Source: Ampullaceana balthica (lineage: Eukaryota; Mollusca; Gastropoda; Lymnaeidae). Taken from it: a DNA stretch of 64,000 bases. Location: positions 967,501 through 1,031,500 of the forward strand of contig CALYLW010000128.1 of NCBI GenBank assembly GCA_944989445.1, written 5' to 3'. Below are positions 33,004 through 44,519 of the stretch, in pieces; positions within the stretch are counted from its first letter, which is position 1, and each line of letters starts with the position of its first letter. The position numbers and the translations under genes are program-made. The notes beneath the pieces are model-generated. The model was not told the origin of the DNA. It made no database searches and saw nothing but the letters and a program-made list of their open reading frames with translations.

Positions 33004-33837
33004 CCAGTTTGCTTTTGTTGTTCTTCTATGACTAGACTTTCGAATCTCCTTTGTACTCTTCCCAGTTGATAGAGCAAATCAATGGAATATCACGTGACTG
33101 TGTTTACCACTTGTAACGTCCAACTCGAAGGATACTGAAGATCTGGTGCTCTGCTACAGGGCTGGCTAGTTCACATAGTTAGAACAAATAGGATCGAAAA
33201 TCTAAGATAATTATATTTACAACATGTTACTTTAAATAAATCTTCATCTGAACCATGAATGGGGAGGGGGGTGTGAGGGGGTTACTTAAAGGACTGCTAG
33301 ACATCTTCGGCCAAAAGTGTTGGCCATTTACAGGTTACTGGACATCTCAATATTTTTTCTGTGAAACTGGCCTTTAAAAAAATTCTTTAAGAATTTCCCG
33401 ATTTCAAAATGTTCGATCATCCAGTATCGATGCTAGTTCTGGCAACTAGAGAAGTTGATATCGACATGGAAAGCAAACGATGCAAGTTACTATGAATATA
33501 ATATACAGCAATGAAAGGTTTCGAGAATCAGAAAACATAAAATTGTGTTTGTCATATCCGTTTTGAATTGTTGTATCTTTGTATAAATGACTTGTTGTAT
33601 CTTTGTATCTTTGTAAAAAGATTAACTACGAAAACAGCGAATTCCGTAACCCATCTTTTGACCTGAGCCTACAACATCTTTGTATAAACTAGAGAAACAA
33701 ATCAATACGCTGGGTTTCTGTACCCATACCATTTTGAAAACATATTTGTTACACATCCACTGTTCCAAACACAAAAGGTGGTCATTTTTATTAGTCTTTA
33801 TGTTTAACATCTGTCTCAGTCGCAATGTGAAACAGCA
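33004..33837. other. Unannotated spacer
   Basis: Unique sequence with no recognised feature. Confidence 0.4.
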
Positions 33838-35022
33838 ACACACACAGCCTAATACACACAGCCTAATACACACAGCCTAATACACACAGCCTAATACACA
33901 CAGCCTAATAGACACAGCCTAATACACACAGCCTAATACACACAGCCTAATACACACAGCCTAATACACACAACCTAATACACCCAGCCTAATACACACA
34001 ACCTAATACACGCAGCCTAATACACACAACCTAATATACACAGCCTAATACACAAAACCTAGTACACACAGCCTAATAAACACAGCCTAATACACACAGC
34101 CTAATACACACAACCTAATACACACAGCCTAATACACACAACCTAATACACACAGCCTAATACACACAGCCTAATAAACACAACCTAATACACACAGCCT
34201 AATACATGCAACCTAATACACACAACCTAATACACACAACCTAATACACACAACCTAATACACACAACCTAATACACACAACCTAATACACACAACCTAA
34301 TACACACAACCTAATACACACAGCATAATACATACAGCCTAATACACACAGCCTAATACACACACAGCCTAATACACATAGCCTAATACACACAGCCCAA
34401 TACACACAACCTAATACACACAGCCTAATACACGCAGCCTAATAAACACTGCCACAAACTCATACACACAGCCTAATACACACCCCCTAATACACTCAAC
34501 CTAATACACACAGCCTAATACACAAACCCTTATACAATACACACATCCTAATACACACATCCTAATACACACAACCTAATACACACAGCCTAATACACAT
34601 AACCTAATACACACAGCCTAATATGCACAACGTAATACACACAGCCTAATGCAAACAACCTTATACAATACACACAGCGTAATACACACAGCCTAATACA
34701 CACAGCCTAATATACACAACCTAATACACACAGCCTACTACATACAGCCTAATACACACAGCCTGATACACACAACCTAATACACACAGCCTAATACACA
34801 GTCTAATATACAAAGCTAATACACAAAAACTAATACACACAACCTAATACACACAGACTAATACAATACACACAGCCTAATACACACAGCCTAATATACA
34901 CAGCCTAATACACACAGCCTAATACAATATACACAGCCTAATACACATAGCCTAATACACACATCCTAATACACACAGGCTAATACACACATGCTAATAC
35001 ACACAGGCTAATACACACAGCT
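33838..35022 (+). repeat. 14-bp minisatellite (CACACAGCCTAATA)n
   Basis: About 80 copies of CACACAGCCTAATA. AGCC alternates with AACC in blocks, and there are occasional length changes (ACAATACACA insertions). It is more diverged than the 16-bp array at 32 kb. Confidence 0.95.
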
Positions 35023-35483
35023 ACACCAAAATCCACACAGCTCTTTGATATCTTTAGCATTGAGATTCAGCTCAATTTTCTTATCTTCCTTACCCAGAGA
35101 CCCAGACACTGTCTGAGTCAGTTATTTTGTTTTTTTATCGATTTCTCTTCGTGTGTAAATTATCGGATACTTTGTTTTTTACAGAAAAATGTCCGTTTGT
35201 TTTGAATTTTAACTTTTCTGTTTTTAAACTCCTGAGTAATTGTGTGAAAGATATCCATGTATTTATGCAGTCGTTATTTTAGTTTAAGTTTTGAAATTTC
35301 AGAAACCAATGAAGTAGGGAAAGTTTTGAATGAAACATGAATATCAATGCATTGAAACATCTTCAGTTCGTCCTGTTAATCATAATGACAATGACGAGAT
35401 GTTAAATAATGCCCAAATCTAGGAACCTATTGATTCTCTCTCCTCTTGAGTTTATTGTCAGTGGATTTAGTCCATGGCGGGTA
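35023..35483. other. Unannotated spacer
   Basis: AT-rich, nothing recognised. Confidence 0.4.
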
Positions 35484-35491
35484 TTCTAGAG

Positions 35492-35678
35492 CAGTGCTTC
35501 TCAAACTTTTTAGTATTGCGGACCGGCAGGATTTTTTCCATTGCACCAGGGACCGGTGAACTATTTTCCCTGTACTGACGTGGTAGTGAAATGTCCTTTC
35601 TTGGTATCTTCTGCGGACCAGCATCGGATGGCCCACGGACCGGCACCGGTCCGCGGACCACCACTTTGAGAAGCACTG
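35492..35678. mobile_element. 187-bp hAT-type non-autonomous element
   Basis: Terminal inverted repeats CAGTGCTTCTCAAACTTTTT and CCACTTTGAGAAGCACTG. A perfect 8-bp target duplication TTCTAGAG (35484-35491 and 35679-35686). Contains several GGACCGG motifs facing both ways. No coding capacity. Confidence 0.92.
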
Positions 35679-36104
35679 TTCTAGAGGTCATTGCCCCTTC
35701 AAATGGCCACAGAAGACAGGAAAGTGTCTAAACTTATATGTTCCTTGTTCAGGCAGAGCCAGTGGCGTAGCTAGACCTTTTGCCGCCCGGGGCGGTCTCC
35801 AATTTTCCGCCCTTTCTAAGTAGATAGTATCATGGTTTTTATAAATTAATAAACATAAATAAATAATTGTAATTGAAACAAAGTAAGGGTGGCGAAAATT
35901 TCTACCATTGGATGCCATATTTCAGTTAGTGGCAATAAAGGAGGCCACATAAGATGTTATACCTATAAATACATATTTTATAACAATACAAGATTCTTTT
36001 TTTTTAAAGGTTACAAGAAAGTTACTGAAGGTTTCAGCCCAATGTGACAAACGTATTCCAAATTTACACCAAAAAATTAAATTACCAATTAGTATGTTTT
36101 TATT

Positions 36105-36600
36105 AAATCCTTTATATTAACTCGTGGTGTCTGTTTGATCCCTTGCTTGCTTGCTTGTCGCCAAAATTTTGGATCGAGTTTTGACCCACTTCCTCGTAAG
36201 CTAGCGAGCTGAAATTTTGCAGGCAGTTTTGTGCCGATGATAAAAACGACGTATCAAACTTTCAGATCGATCGCATGTACTGTCATTAAATTATTGAATT
36301 TTTAGTTTATTTTTTTATTTCTATGTATCATATTATTTTTTGAGATAGTGTCGCGGTGCGTATTATATTGAACAACCTTTCTGTCGCGCAAAAAGGTGCG
36401 TATTTTATTGACAACACTTTTTATAAACATATTCCTGATTGGTGGGCATTATATTAAACATGATTTACGACACAACTGCAATTTTATATTTTTGGGTGGT
36501 CTTGCGCTGCGTATTATAATGGACCTTCTTTTAGTTATGTCTCGTTCATAAAGGATTTATAGTCAAAAACTTGTTTTTTTTTAACGTTTTTTAAAAATTA
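36105..36600 (+). mobile_element. AAATCCCTTATA family, copy 2
   Basis: Starts TTAAATCCTTTATATTAACT, has the TTTCAGATCGATCGCATG core and ends ATAAAGGATTTATAGTCAAA. It is more diverged than the other copies and has an interior (TCGCGGTGCGTATTATATTG) not seen in them. Confidence 0.65.
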
Positions 36601-36675
36601 TTTTGTATTTATAAATAAATTATTTAATTATATTTTTGCAAGCAAATTGTGTACATTAGTATGTAAACATATTAT

Positions 36676-38095
36676 TTATACATTTATTTTCCTAACTTTC
36701 ATAGTAGAAAAATCGTAAATTATGCTATCAAAATTTAAATAATTTGTTATCAAGGGTCGGGAAACTTTTTGTCTGAGAGAGCCATACATTATTTTTAAAA
36801 CTAAAAATTAAAAGTAAATGTGTGCATTTTGTGTAATTTCAACACTAAAAGTATCATAATTATGTCTCTTAATTCTTTTTAATATCATCGTTAAGCTGTT
36901 TATTGTTTATGCAATTCAAAGGAATCTGAATAAACGTTTTTTTTAAATAGTCGAACATTTGTCTGAGAGCCAGATGTAGCCATCAATAGAGCCACATCTG
37001 GCTCGCGAGCCATGGTTTCCCAACCCCTGTCTTAAATAATGCAGTCATTGTGGAACGAAGATAATATTTTATCAACTTCAGTTTGGAGAAGCTCCTTTCA
37101 CTGATAACAATAATTGTTATAAAAATTCTTAGAATACAAAATACACAAACAAATTGTGCAATGAAAACAATATATTTAAGCTTTATTTATCAACTAATAC
37201 GACAAGCGGGCCTTTTCCTCAATTTTTCCAACGCAATGCCTCTTTTTGTAGTATAGGTACAGCCACAAAACCTGGATAATTTTTCTTTCATTATGGAATG
37301 TTTCTTTATAAATGTCAATAAAAATCATTTATTTGACATTCAATTTCTTCACTTAGTAGGTTACATGGGATTATAAACGAATATTTTCTTACATGAACAT
37401 GCAACTGATCAAATAGTTCTTTTAATTCCTTTATAATTCGATCCATGGATTAAAACATTTCTCGTTGTACTTCATGTTCTAAAGATAGGACCACCTCTTT
37501 TGAATTTATCCCACTCACATGTTTTTCCCTTCTAACTTGGCGTTTCCTTATTTTCTACATAGTAAATAAACGATTCTACAACTTTAACTTCGCCAACATC
37601 AATAACTACGTATCTTTTAATTTGACTACTTTAATATTAGTGGGAAATTTCTGGAGAGCCGTCAAATATCATACAAAAGTTTTTAGCTTGCTTTATTTGG
37701 TCCATTATAGTTTTTTTCGCTGCCCCTCTCAATAGGTCTATGAATTCATTTTGAATAATTTTCCACTAATAGGAGACACTATATTTATTACCCATCTTAA
37801 TTTGTACTAAATTTTCACATAATACTGGGTCGTACATGGCCAACACGTCAACAAGCTCTAGAAAATGTCCTATATTTTCAATTGAATTGATGTCTTCCTC
37901 ATGAATACTTTCACGATGACCTCTCAACGCCAAATTTTGTTTAGCTAAGAATCTAATTATATCAAGAATTGTGAGAATTTCCTTTCATTTTTTCTTATTT
38001 CTTTATCAATATTCTGTTTTTGTAGTTTATCAAAATTTGCACCATGTCCAATTCTTATTTCTAATTCCTTCCGTTTGGAAAATGATCGAATCTGC
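36676..38095 (-). pseudogene. hAT transposase, ZMYM1/Ac-like (heavily broken)
   Basis: Reading the minus strand from 38095 downward: IRSFSKRKELEIRIGHGANF, then IIRFLAKQNLALRGHRESIH, ENIGHFLELVDVLAMYDPVL, YWKIIQNEFIDLL with IKQAKNF, then RYVVIDVGEVKVVESFI. After a gap come MDRIIKELKELFDQL and the dimerisation-domain motif ISERSFSKLKLIKYYLRSTM. After the nested element it resumes as NFDSIIYDFSTMKVRKIN at about 36745-36680. The order matches the Ac-type hAT transposases annotated as zinc finger MYM-type 1-like. The N-terminal zinc finger and much of the catalytic centre are missing or frame-broken, so it is inactive. It was identified by motif recognition, not by a search. Confidence 0.85.
36751..37029. 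mobile_element. 279-bp hAT-like element nested in the transposase
   Basis: Left CAAGGGTCGGGAAACTTTTT with GAGAGAGCCAT. Right ATGGTTTCCCAACCCCTG, preceded by AGAGCCACATCTGGCTCGCG. The ends are inverted repeats of CAGGGGTCGGGAA type known from hAT families. The flanks TTTGTTAT / TCTTAAAT agree at only about 5 of 8 bases, so the target duplication has decayed or the boundary is off. Confidence 0.7.
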
Positions 38096-39299
38096 AGTAG
38101 ACTCATTTCGTGTTGACTTATTCAGTAGACTCAACTCATGTTGACTTATTATTTTGAGATTAAATTTCCACTATTTGTTAAAACTATTTTCCGTGTTAAA
38201 ATTTGATTGGAAAAAAAATCATCAAACAATTGACAGCAAAAACAATATATAATTTTCTTCAATGGTGAATACACCATCCACGATCTTAACAAATTTTCAC
38301 CATTATGCAAAATTTGGGGGGGAAAAAAGCAACAATCGCGATTAATCTTTCTTGTGAAAAATCGTTATAATTTTCACTAAAATAGACTAATTCAAACTAT
38401 CTAAAGATTACTTTAATAGGATATGCATCACATTTTTAGTGAATAAACGTATTTTAATTAATCACACACATTTTGTTTGTGCTACTTTAATGAAAAAAAC
38501 AAACAAAAAGAAAAACAAAAAATTAATTTTTATTAAATTACCTTAGAATAATTTTCTGAAAACTTAAACAGTAATATAAATGACTACTTGCAAGTTAAAC
38601 ACAATATTTGAACCACCATGCCATGTAGGTACTTTTTCGCGTATCATTCTGTGCGTGTCGAAAATCCACCCAATAACTGTCGCAGCGATATTAATAGTAT
38701 ATTCGGTCCAGCAGTGATGTGTTCTTTGTGTTGTTTTCTTATAAAAAGCGTCATATGTGATGTATACCGCTATACAATGTATACAATTTTTAAGCGATTT
38801 TAAATTTCTTAACGGTTATGCGTTACTTATAACAAACAGTATGTAATTAAAAAAAATGTCTTGAGAATCCGTTAATTACGACTCAAAAGTACGAATATTC
38901 TATTTTCACCCGGGTTTTCCTCTTTCAAAAGAAAAAGGGTGGTTGTCCGAAGGGGCTGTACTTTTCAAATGCCCCCAAATGCCGCCCCCAAAACGCGTGC
39001 CACCCGGGGCGGACCACCCCCACCGCCCCCCCCCCTAGCTACGTCACTGGACAGAGCTGATGCTTTGTTAGATCTAACAACCCTTTTAAATATTGTGTCT
39101 ATATTGACTGGCTTGATATGCGTGACATACCAGCGATGCATAACTGATAAATCTTTCGAGCTCAGAATAAGTGTCAGAAATTACTTTTCTTACACGGCAC
39201 GTTTATAACGACAATCTTGGTCAATGTATTAAACAATGTGTGTAGACTTTCATATAGCATAAAACATTACTTCGCAGCCCTAACACCCCCACAAACAAA

Positions 39300-39775
39300 T
39301 CATAGTGTTTAGTAGAACAAGTTATAGTAGTAAAACAATGCATAGTGTTTAGTAGTACCAAATATAATAATAAAACAATTCATAGTGTTTAGTAGTACAT
39401 AGTATAATAATAAAACAATTCATAGTGTTTAGTAGTACATAGTATAATAATAAAACAATTCATAGTGTTGAGTAGTACAAATTATAATAATAAAACAATT
39501 CATAGTGTTTAGTAGTACATAGTATAATAATAAAACAATTCATAGTGTTTAGTAGTACATAGTATAATAATAAAACAATTCATAGTGTTTAGTAGTACAT
39601 AGTATAATAATAAAACAATTCATAGTGTTTAGTAGTACATAGTATAATAATAAAACAATTCATAGTGTTTAGTAGTACATAGTATAATAATAAAACAATT
39701 CATAGCGTTCAGTAGTACAAATTATAATAATAAAACAATTTATAGTGTTTAGTAGTAAAACATTTAATAATTAAA
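39300..39775 (+). repeat. 40-bp minisatellite
   Basis: About 12 copies of CATAGTGTTTAGTAGTACAT then AGTATAATAATAAAACAATT. The edge copies are more diverged than the centre. Confidence 0.96.
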
Positions 39776-40140
39776 CAACGTCTAGTCGTGTGTGTGTGAT
39801 TTTAGTGTGTAATTCAATTAGTTTTAATCCTAATCCATATCCACACATTTGAACTATTATTTGTTCGTCTAAATACTGACTTTTTAGTGTCAATTTATCA
39901 ATGTCTGTCATTTATTTGTTAGTCTAATTTTATGTCGATTATTCAGTGTATGTTTAAATACTTTCTGACTCTTTAATTTTTTGCATGATCTTTAGATTTA
40001 TATAAATTAATTTAGAATTTATTCTACATATCTTGTAAACAAAAGAAATAGACACATACATATATATAATTTCGTTTGTCATCAGGGGTCAAATGGGTTA
40101 ATTTTTAATTTAAAAAAGCCAAAAACTTCCTAATTGCTGG
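39776..40140. other. Unannotated spacer
   Basis: AT-rich, nothing recognised. Confidence 0.4.
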
Positions 40141-40145
40141 CAACA

Positions 40146-40572
40146 CCATCCACAAAACTACCCTGGCTCATCCACAAAACTAGCCTGGCTCATCCACAAA
40201 ACTAGCCTGGCTCATCCACAAAACTACCCTGGCTCATCCACAAAACTACCCTGGCTCATCCACAAAACTAGCCTGGCTCATCCACAAAACTAGCCAGGCT
40301 CATCCACAAAACTACCCTGGCTCATCCACAAAACTACCCTGGCTCATCCACAAAACTACCCTGGCTCATCCACAAAACTACCCTGGCTCATCCACAAAAC
40401 TACCCTGGCTCATCCACAAAACTACCCTGGCTCATCCACAAAACTAGCCTGGCTCATCCACAAAACTACCCTGGCTCATCCACAAAACTACCCGGGCTCA
40501 TCCACAAAACTAGCCGGGCTCATCCACAAAACTAGCCTGGCTCATCCACAAAACTACCCTGGCTCATCCACA
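40146..40572 (+). repeat. 22-bp minisatellite
   Basis: About 19 copies of CATCCACAAAACTACCCTGG plus CT, with ACC/AGC alternating. Confidence 0.96.
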
Positions 40573-40654
40573 GAATGATACGGTCATGTCTAATCTCCCT
40601 GACATTGTGACATAGAAAACACAGAATTGTATTCCTATTAATACTTTAAAAAAT

Positions 40655-41187
40655 ATCATATCAAACCATTAGGGAGTTCAATATCATCTCAAACCATTAG
40701 GGAGTTAAATATCATATCAAACCATTAGGGAGTTAAATATCATCTCAAACCATTAGGGAGTTAAATATCATATCAAACCATTAGGGAGTTAAATATCATA
40801 TCAAACCATTAGGGAGTTAAATATCATATCAAACCATTAGGGAGTTAAATATCATATCAAACCATTAGGGAGTTAAATATCATATCAAACCATTAGGGAG
40901 TTAAATATCATATCAAACCATTAGGGAGTTAAATATCATATCAAACCATTAGGGAGTTAAATATCATATCAAACCATTAGGGAGTTAAATATCATATCAA
41001 ACCATTAGGGAGTTAAATATCATATCAAACCATTAGGGAGTTAAATATCATATCAAACCATTAGGGAGTTAAATATCATATCAAACCATTAGGGAGTTAA
41101 ATATCATATCAAACCATTAGGGAGTTAAATATCATATCAAACCATTAGGGAGTTAAATATCTTATCAAACCATTAGGGAGTTAAATT
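40655..41187 (+). repeat. 28-bp minisatellite
   Basis: About 19 copies of ATCATATCAAACCATTAGGG plus AGTTAAAT, nearly identical from about 40780 on. Left-edge units carry ATCATCTC. Includes one TTAGGG per unit, but this is not a telomere array. Confidence 0.96.
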
Positions 41188-42149
41188 AAATATTAAACCA
41201 TTCTTAAAAATGCTGTAATTGTTTTATTTTATTTAAATCGAATTTATCCAGCCTCACAAAACGTTTTTTGCCTCTCTCCAAGGGAAATCTTGAAAGTTAA
41301 TTTTCACCCCCTTCCTGTTGTTCAATAGCTTGGAATGTTGTACTTGATCATATCTTCTATGACAATAGATGATGTCAAAACTTTTTTTTAAAAAAATAAT
41401 AAAGTTGGAATTTCCTTAGCTTCCAACTGCTTTAATCCCAGTTGAACTTCCAGTCGGAGTTCGCTTCACTCGTAGATCAATGAACAGCCAGCCCTCCCCC
41501 ACCACCTCCCACTTGAAATTACAGAAAAAACAGTTCGGAGTTTTTTCTGCGGGCACACAAGAAAATTAATTCACCTGCTTGTATGAATGCTGCCGGAAAT
41601 GTTTCAGCTGAATGACACGAAATAGTATTGTCATTTCCTTCTAATCTGAAGGTAGTCGTTTCAAGTCAAAAGAATAAGATCATATGAAAAAATAATGTTG
41701 ACAGTTCCTGTTGACTTTACCAGGAAAAGTTTTCATATCCTCACAGAATCTCAACCAAAATTCTCTAACATTTGTAATTATTTTCCAGTTATGTGGCAAA
41801 CGTATATCGAACACAACTGTCCTATTGAGTATGGATGTAGAAATGTTATGAATGATTCAGAGGTCATTTGCTGAAGTATAAACCACAAAAAACACTTCTT
41901 TTAATTCAATTTTTATATCTTGATTATATCTTTTACAATTCTGGAAACACATATGAATTTTCATACTGCGTTCTTGATTTTATTAAACTTCAGTCACTTT
42001 GAAGTGTGTGTTTCGTTTTTAATGTTGTTGAATCGAATCTTCTAATAGGCTCCTAACATTTGTATCTTCTTATAAGCTCCTAACCATTGCATCTTCTTAT
42101 AGGCTCCTAACAATGATCATTTTTGCATGTCATTTATTCTCCAACTCCA
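41188..42149. other. Unannotated spacer
   Basis: A small TCTTATAGGCTCCTAAC triplication sits near 42040-42115. Otherwise nothing is recognised. Confidence 0.4.
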
Positions 42150-42415
42150 GTCACATACACAGACACTCACACACACACAAACACATACACATACACAGAG
42201 ACACATACACAGACACACATAGACACACACACGCACACACACACGCACACACCCACACACACTGGCACTTACACACACAGATGGACATACACAGACACAC
42301 ACAGACACACACACACACCCACACATACACACACTCACACAACCACACACACACACTCACACACACACACACACACAGACAGACTCAAACACACACACAC
42401 GCACAAACGGGCTCA
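42150..42415 (+). repeat. CA-rich simple repeat
   Basis: ACACAC interrupted by ACAGAC, ACATAC, ACTCAC and ACGCAC. The His/Thr-rich and Cys/Val-rich frames on the two strands are artefacts. Confidence 0.95.
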
Positions 42416-43030
42416 CACATCTTTATCGAAAATCGAAATACATTGGTTTACAACTTGATAATACCGATGTGGGCAGTTTTGAAGTTAAACCGTAAACACA
42501 AACTTGTCTCAATGACTGTAAGACTCAAATGAGTGTAACCAAATGAGTGGTTATCCGATGACTTGTGGGCCAATAACGTCCAGAAAGAAACGATTATATA
42601 ACGAAATGTAAAGGAATATAAAACCAGTTTGCAAATGTCTTTCCCACAACCTAGTGTATTTAGTTGTTGACAGAACACTAAATTATACCTATAACTTTTG
42701 TTACAAATTGATTCTACTTTCCGTGTTCTCAAAAACTGTTCTGTTGATGAGCTTTCACGATTTGAAATAAAATACAAAACGCGTTTGTTAAGTCATCATT
42801 CCTTAGCCACAAACATTCCTAAAACAAGCCAATCTGATAACTGCCTGAGAGAACCGCTTTAATCGTTGTTGACAAACTCGTCTCTGTCACAGACTGTCAT
42901 TCGTGTTGTCACATTGTCTGGAATTATTTAATCGCATATCGTAAATCCTTTTTTGTGTGCCATGCTGACGAGAAGCTATACTAATGTTGGGTCGTTGTAG
43001 CACTTATTGTAGCACATCACTGTTATTTAA
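42416..43030. other. Unannotated spacer
   Basis: Nothing recognised. Confidence 0.4.
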
Positions 43031-44460
43031 AGACTAGGTTGCACTGGGGAGCCGTGGCGCCTACGGCGCCCAATGTTTTTAGGGCGCCTATGGCACCCAC
43101 TTTTTTGAAAAGCCCAACTAACTAATCCTTGTTTGATAAATACTCAATATTAAATCCTATTTTGAAATCGTTCACTTTTCCAAAATTAAAATATAAGCTA
43201 AACAATGACGTCATATAATATTTTTTTTACAGCGCTTCTTTAATTAATAATTATTTTGCACACCTTATTGCGCGCCTTCCGATGCGCGCCTTGATTTAAA
43301 ATATAAGCTCAAAAAATGACGTCATAGCGTTATACATCTAACAAACCTGTGACTTGGGCTATTATATTATTTACTAGGTTGTGCTGCGGCGCCGTGGCGC
43401 CTGCGGCGCCCACCTTTTTCAGAAGCCCAGCTAACTTGTCCTTGTATGATTAATACGTGATATTAATCTTCCTTAAATTTACACAAAGTATTTTATAATT
43501 GGGGTTGTAGGGCACCTACGACGCCCACTTTTTTTGGGTGAAAAGCCTAAATAACTTATATTCGTGTGATAAATACGAAATATTCCAGAAATGTACACAA
43601 AGTATTTATATAATATTTTTTACAGTGCTAATCACCACACGATGTTTAAACTAATTTTAGAAAGCAGCGCACCAAATTACTGCACCAAAAAATAACTCTT
43701 TTCGAACGTCCGCATGAAAATAATAGTGTGGACGGTGTTTAATGTTAATCTGGAAACCAAAATGATTATGATTTTTAAGTCTACATTTTCAATTTTAAAA
43801 AATAAAGCAGAGTGATGTCCCTTAGCGTTAGGTCACAGTCATACATAATTGAGGGTAAATATATATAAAAATAGAGATAACCCGCCGAAAATGACGGAAT
43901 CTTTTTTGGTTCAAAAAACACTATAAAACAAAATCGATCGCACCGCCACCTAACAGCACTACATCCATACAGAAAACGGGAATCAATAACATAAGTGACT
44001 TATCTTTGTTTGATATATACGAAATATTAAACTTGCTGAAATGTACACAAAGTATTTCATAATAATTATAAATCCTCAAATCCTATTTTTACAACGTTCC
44101 CTTTTCAAAAGTTAAAATATAAGCTAAAACAATAACGTCAAATAATATTTTTATACAAAATCGATCGCAGCGCCACCTAACTTATATCCATACAGACAAC
44201 GGGAATCAATATACATAATTAACATAAGTAACTTATCCGTGGTTGATAAATACGAAATAATAAACTTGCTGAAATGTACACAAAGTATTTCATAATAATT
44301 ATAAATCCTCAAATCCTATTTTTACATCGTTCCCTTTTCAAAAATTAAAATATAAGCTAAAACAATGACGTCATTTAATATTTTTATAAAAAATAAATCG
44401 CTCCGCCAACCTATCAGCATTATAATTACATCCATACATACATATGGAGAACGGGAATTA
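43031..44460 (+). repeat. Complex ~230-bp repeat, about four to five diverged copies
   Basis: Recurring blocks: GGCGCC-rich GTGGCGCCTACGGCGCCC (43051, 43396 and a decayed form at 43509); ACTTATC...TTGATAAATACGAAAT; GAAATGTACACAAAGTATTT; AATCCTCAAATCCTATTTTT; AAAATATAAGCTAAAACAAT; GACGTCAT..AATATTTTT; ATCGATCGCACCGCCACC. The two clearest units start at 43934 and 44161 (227 bp apart). The earlier copies replace the CGCCACC end with the GGCGCC block. Probably a decayed interspersed element that also spread in tandem. No coding capacity. Confidence 0.75.
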
Positions 44461-44519
44461 TGTATATTGATAGTTTATTGTTGCTTTTATCGGTGTTGTG
44501 GAAGAAATTGTGAAATGCG

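Larger units (their letters stand above)
35760..39049 (-). mobile_element. 3.3-kb hAT transposon, Ac/ZMYM1-like, decayed and nested
   Basis: Ends CAGTGGCGTAGCTAG and CTAGCTACGTCACTG, each followed inward by a CCCGGGGCGG block. Target duplication GGCAGAGC (35752-35759) / GACAGAGC (39050-39057), one mismatch. A decayed transposase lies on the minus strand. Two other elements sit inside: an AAATCCCTTATA-family copy (about 36105-36600) and a 279-bp hAT-like element (36751-37029) that splits the C-terminal coding region. Confidence 0.9.

Noticed and set aside
42113..42532. His/Thr-rich protein
   Set aside because: Translation of a CA-rich simple repeat.
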